From DATLYT01 sp035574455 (GTDB lineage: Bacteria; Bacteroidota; Ignavibacteria; UBA10030): 8,714 nt of DNA. Made by a program: the position numbers and the translations under genes. Position 1 is the stretch's first letter; each line of letters begins with the position of its first letter. The DNA lies in assembly GCA_035574455.1 (NCBI GenBank), contig DATLYT010000033.1:1-8714 (forward strand), read 5' to 3'. The notes under the pieces were generated by a model. It worked only from the letters and a program-made list of their open reading frames with translations. It did not search any database and was not told the origin of the DNA. Positions 5,882 to 8,714 of the stretch are shown here, in pieces.

Positions 5882-5914
5882 CTTCCTGCAAAACAAGAAG
5901 GCCACTGCGGAGAA

Positions 5915-8578
5915 CTAAGAGTTTTCCTGTGAGAATGGGGTTGGAGCGGGTTTCGAGTCGAGCGTCCACTTCCCCTGGAGGTACGCTCGGATAACCTCGT
6001 CCAACACCGGATGGTAGCGTTGGGGGAGATTTTTGTATTTCGGACGGAGCTTCGGCTGGACCTCTTCAAAAGTAGTCCCCACCGTAAGGCCCTCGACAAC
6101 ATTGGAGAGGTACTCGGCAATCTTCTTCCGAACACGTGTATTGGTATCGGTATCGGAAGATTCGGAAATTAGGCGCACAGTTCGTTCAAGTTCCCAGGAA
6201 TTTTCCAGAAAATATTTAAAACACGTCCCTCGGAAATACTCAGCAACGGTTCCTCTGTTGAGGCCCCCAAGCTCCTGAGCCGCCTCCGAGATCGAGTTGC
6301 GGGAGAATTTCTTATCCCGGAGTAGCTGGAGAATTTGATCCTCGAGATCCATTTTGCTCTCCATCGTGGCAACGATCTCTTCGGGGAGGTCCTTCAGACG
6401 AAGGAGAGTCCGGCCGTCGGCTTGCGCAAGTATGACGGCGCGTTTAATCGCGCTCTCTAATTCCCGCACATTGCCCGGCCAGGGGTATTGGAGAAATGCG
6501 TCGATGACCGTTGAGGAAAGCGCACGCTGGCCGTCCGCGCGACTCACAAAATGGTGCGCGAGTAATGGAATATCGCCTTTGCGCTCTCGTAAGGGAGGTA
6601 GCTGCACGGTAAAGACGTTCAACCGATAGTACAGATCCTCGCGAAACTTCTTTTCCTTGAGCAGCTGTTTGACATCCTTATTTGTTGCGGCGAGGATACG
6701 GACGTTGGCTTTGCGCGTAACACTGGAGCCGACACGCTCAAACTCGCCCGATTGAACGACGCGTAGGAGTTTTACCTGAAACGCTTCGCTCGTCTCCGCC
6801 ACCTCGTCGAGAAAAATCGTCCCTCCGTCGGCGTATTCGAAGCGGCCGACTTTCTCCTGCACTGCTCCGGTGAAGGCACCTTTCTCGTGGCCGAAGAGTT
6901 CGCTCTCCAACAACGTTTCGGGAATCGCGCCGCAGTTAATGGCAACGAACGGACGTTCTCGCCGCGTGCTCTTGTTGTGAATGGCCCGAGCTACCAACTC
7001 CTTCCCTGTTCCACTTTCTCCCAAAATCAACACGTTAGCATCACTGGCCGCAATTTTTTCAATCAGCCCTACAACCTCGGCCATCGACCCCGTCCGGTCG
7101 TACAGAATCCCCTCATACTCCGCTACTTCCCCGCGTTGACTCTCGGCGGGCTCAAACTCTACAAGATCGGTTACTTTAGAAGTGAGTTTCTTGATATCTC
7201 TTTTGTACCGTTGGATCTCTTCTGCCAGCTTTGTTTCTCGCTGCTCGTCTTTCTTACGGCTCGCTTCGTTCAATTCTCGTTCGAGAATCTGCAGTTTTAA
7301 TTCACGAGCCCGTAACTCCGTCTCCACGAACGCCTTTTCCGACTCGAGTGCTGCGAGTTTGCCTTTGACAAGCCGATGTTCATAGACCACCATAAACACC
7401 AGCGAGGCGATGACGACTAGGAGCGGCTGAACAACCGGCACGACAAGACTGGCACTACTAAAGAGCCACTGCGATATACCGAGGTAGACCAGGACGAGAA
7501 CGAGTGTGGCGAGACCACCCTTCATTTCACCGAAACGATATGCCAGCATGCAGACCACAAGACCAAGGATGAAGGAAATTAGACCGCTGACGATTGGACC
7601 AACCTCCCTCAGAAAGCGGTCGTTAAGGGCGTTGTCGATAGCAGTGGCGTGAAGCGCAATTGCCGGGAAGAGTGGACTGTAGGGGGACGGGATAAATGTG
7701 CTGCGCCCTTCACCGATAATCCCGATCAACACAATTTTGTTCTTGAGCACCGACAGATCGAGCGATGGCGTGAAACCCTCGCGCTGTTGTTCGAAGGAGC
7801 GAAGAACTTCTACACTCCGGTAAGCGCGAAATGAAGAAAAAGGACCGGGGATATTGAGATGGACCACCCCATCGGAATTGGCAACGATCTTCAGCCGATA
7901 CGGCGCCGGACCGAAGGCCGCACCATGAGCGACCCGCACTTCTTCCTGGCTCGCTTTGAAATACAGGCGAAGAAGTTCGACCGAGAGCGCTGCGACCCCT
8001 TTGCCGTTGAGACGAACGAACAAGGGAAGATGGCGAGGTGCGTTCTCAAGAAAGCTGGAGTGTCCAATCCCTGCGGCACTCTCGACAAACTCACGTAAGG
8101 GAACCTGAAACTGCTCTCCCGCCAGCCCTTCTTCCTCAACGTCATAAAGAAATCGGTCGGGGATGGTGTGATTCACCAAGGGAGTGGCTTGGGAAGAAAG
8201 TTGACGGAAGTAGGAGGTGAAAACCACTTTACCACACTTCTTGGCCGTTGCTGCCAGAAGTGCGTCGTATTCAGCGTGCTCGAGATTCCGCTCACCAAAA
8301 AAGATATCAACACCGATGGCTGACGCACCTACCTGACTGAGCACATCGATTAAGAGCGCGTAATAGTTCCGGCGGAGTGGAAACCCGCCCAGCGCCGCGA
8401 CGTCGTCATTATCAAAGTACAGGATCACCACATTAGTATCGACCGGAAGTGGACCGCGCAGGGCGTACTGGAGGTCGAGCACTTGCTGTTCTAACGTCGA
8501 AGTGACCGGCGTCATAAAGATTGTGAGGACGACGATCACCCCAACGGATACAAGAGCAATAAGAAGCTTCTTAATCAT
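5915..8578 (-). CDS. CHASE2-sensor, membrane-anchored sigma-54 transcription activator
   Basis: This is an 887-residue protein. Domains in order: membrane helix 4-22; CHASE2 extracytoplasmic sensor about 25-325 (VVILYFDNDD, GASAIGVDIFF, NKIVLIGIIGEG, ALHATAIDNAL); three membrane helices about 327-347, 354-374 and 376-398; cytoplasmic coiled coil 400-470; sigma-54 AAA+ domain about 487-725. The AAA+ motifs are all intact: Walker A GESGTGKE (520-527), GAFTGA loop contacting sigma-54 (567-572), Walker B GGTIFLDE (585-592), arginine-finger region REDLYYRLN (646-654) and sensor II WPGNVRE (700-706). The tail (743-887) has a helix-turn-helix-like stretch, SISEAAQELGGLNRGTVAEYF, and then about 100 further helical residues instead of a short Fis domain. 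It should remodel sigma-54 RNA polymerase with ATP in response to a signal sensed outside the inner membrane. There is no receiver domain. Start ATG8578 gives a membrane helix at once; no clear ribosome site. Confidence 0.93.
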   Translation of the reverse strand: MIKKLLIALVSVGVIVVLTIFMTPVTSTLEQQVLDLQYALRGPLPVDTNVVILYFDNDDVAALGGFPLRRNYYALLIDVLSQVGASAIGVDIFFGERNLEHAEYDALLAATAKKCGKVVFTSYFRQLSSQATPLVNHTIPDRFLYDVEEEGLAGEQFQVPLREFVESAAGIGHSSFLENAPRHLPLFVRLNGKGVAALSVELLRLYFKASQEEVRVAHGAAFGPAPYRLKIVANSDGVVHLNIPGPFSSFRAYRSVEVLRSFEQQREGFTPSLDLSVLKNKIVLIGIIGEGRSTFIPSPYSPLFPAIALHATAIDNALNDRFLREVGPIVSGLISFILGLVVCMLAYRFGEMKGGLATLVLVLVYLGISQWLFSSASLVVPVVQPLLVVIASLVFMVVYEHRLVKGKLAALESEKAFVETELRARELKLQILERELNEASRKKDEQRETKLAEEIQRYKRDIKKLTSKVTDLVEFEPAESQRGEVAEYEGILYDRTGSMAEVVGLIEKIAASDANVLILGESGTGKELVARAIHNKSTRRERPFVAINCGAIPETLLESELFGHEKGAFTGAVQEKVGRFEYADGGTIFLDEVAETSEAFQVKLLRVVQSGEFERVGSSVTRKANVRILAATNKDVKQLLKEKKFREDLYYRLNVFTVQLPPLRERKGDIPLLAHHFVSRADGQRALSSTVIDAFLQYPWPGNVRELESAIKRAVILAQADGRTLLRLKDLPEEIVATMESKMDLEDQILQLLRDKKFSRNSISEAAQELGGLNRGTVAEYFRGTCFKYFLENSWELERTVRLISESSDTDTNTRVRKKIAEYLSNVVEGLTVGTTFEEVQPKLRPKYKNLPQRYHPVLDEVIRAYLQGKWTLDSKPAPTPFSQENS

Positions 8579-8596
8579 GAGGATTTACAAAAGGCC

Positions 8597-8613
8597 TTCG
8601 GTCGATTGCCGAA
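8597..8613. repeat. Inverted repeat upstream of the activator gene, possible operator
   Basis: TTCGG (8597-8601) and CCGAA (8609-8613) form a 5-bp inverted repeat with a 7-base spacer, 19-35 bases before the activator start codon. The position suits an operator or an mRNA stem controlling the activator, but the arms are short. Confidence 0.3.
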
Positions 8614-8653
8614 TCACCGTGGGGAGTGAGTGAATGTGAGTGTCCCATATCGC

Positions 8654-8686
8654 GGAACGACGGAAATTTCGCAGCTTCGTCGTTCC
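8654..8686. repeat. Hairpin GGAACGACG/CGTCGTTCC, possible terminator of an off-window gene
   Basis: GGAACGACG (8654-8662) pairs with CGTCGTTCC (8678-8686), a 9-bp perfect stem extendable by two pairs with one bulged base. Neither flank has a proper T-run. It lies about 75 bases upstream of the activator start and may end a neighbouring gene beyond the right edge, or bind a regulator. Confidence 0.4.
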
Positions 8687-8714
8687 TGAATCTTGTGACC
8701 CCGGCGCGAATCCC

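Larger units (their letters stand above)
5285..5914. other. Regulatory spacer between the activator gene and its neighbour operon
   Basis: This stretch of 630 bases has no convincing full-length gene. It holds the repeats, the two promoter candidates and the doubtful small ORF listed separately. No canonical terminator (stem followed by T-run on the minus strand) is visible after the activator stop codon, so read-through from the activator gene is possible. Confidence 0.6.
5824..5916 (-). repeat. Three direct repeats of AGTTCTC upstream of the sigma-54 motif
   Basis: On the minus strand AGTTCTC occurs at 5916-5910, 5858-5852 and 5830-5824, spaced 58 and 28 bases. The first overlaps the activator's stop codon region. 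They lie about 100-200 bases upstream of the candidate sigma-54 promoter, where enhancer-binding proteins usually bind. A seven-base word repeated three times could also be chance. Confidence 0.3.

Noticed and set aside
5712..5969. Minus-strand open frame of 85 codons overlapping the activator's end
   Set aside because: It overlaps the activator gene out of frame, lacks a ribosome site, and its downstream part runs through the promoter and repeat region.
8602..8640. Sigma-70 or TAnnTTTG promoter for the activator gene
   Set aside because: No TAnnTTTG match and no convincing -35/-10 pair was found between 8579 and 8714.

Overview
The window looks like chromosomal DNA from a Bacteroidota/Chlorobi-type (FCB group) bacterium, perhaps an Ignavibacteria or Kapabacteria relative. 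This is an inference from three things: a PorV/FadL-like outer-membrane barrel, two matches to the Bacteroidota -7 promoter box TAnnTTTG, and proteins built for a double-membrane envelope. Base composition is near 50 % G+C. No rRNA, tRNA, CRISPR array, phage gene or transposase gene was seen. Every gene I support lies on the minus strand, so it reads from right to left.

Layout in transcription order: (1) 8578-5915, a membrane-bound sigma-54 activator with an extracytoplasmic CHASE2 sensor, three membrane helices, a coiled coil, an AAA+ domain and an unusual DNA-binding tail; (2) 5914-5285, a 630-base spacer with inverted and direct repeats, a TAnnTTTG promoter box placed exactly between the arms of an inverted repeat, a near-consensus sigma-54 promoter and a doubtful small membrane-protein ORF; (3) 5284-4367, an unrecognised 305-residue protein; (4) 4305-3367, a lipoprotein; (5) 3292-1280, an outer-membrane beta-barrel fused to a transglutaminase-like cysteine-protease domain; (6) 1262-567, an exported FecR-domain protein with a helical, TPR-like tail; (7) 541-512, a terminator; (8) 489-358, a 132-base MITE-like element with perfect 16-base terminal inverted repeats and an 8-base target duplication; (9) 263-1, the N-terminal part of an ABC-transporter ATPase that runs off the left edge.

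Proposed system (inference): the CHASE2 activator senses something outside the inner membrane and activates a sigma-54 promoter about 190 bases beyond its own stop codon. That promoter would drive an envelope operon: orphan protein, lipoprotein, barrel-transglutaminase and FecR protein. The repeats lying 100-200 bases upstream of the promoter are where an enhancer-binding protein would bind. CHASE2 fused to a sigma-54 AAA+ module, and a PorV-like barrel fused to a transglutaminase-like domain, are the two most unusual architectures here.

The 136 bases right of the activator (8579-8714) hold two inverted repeats and no recognisable coding sequence.
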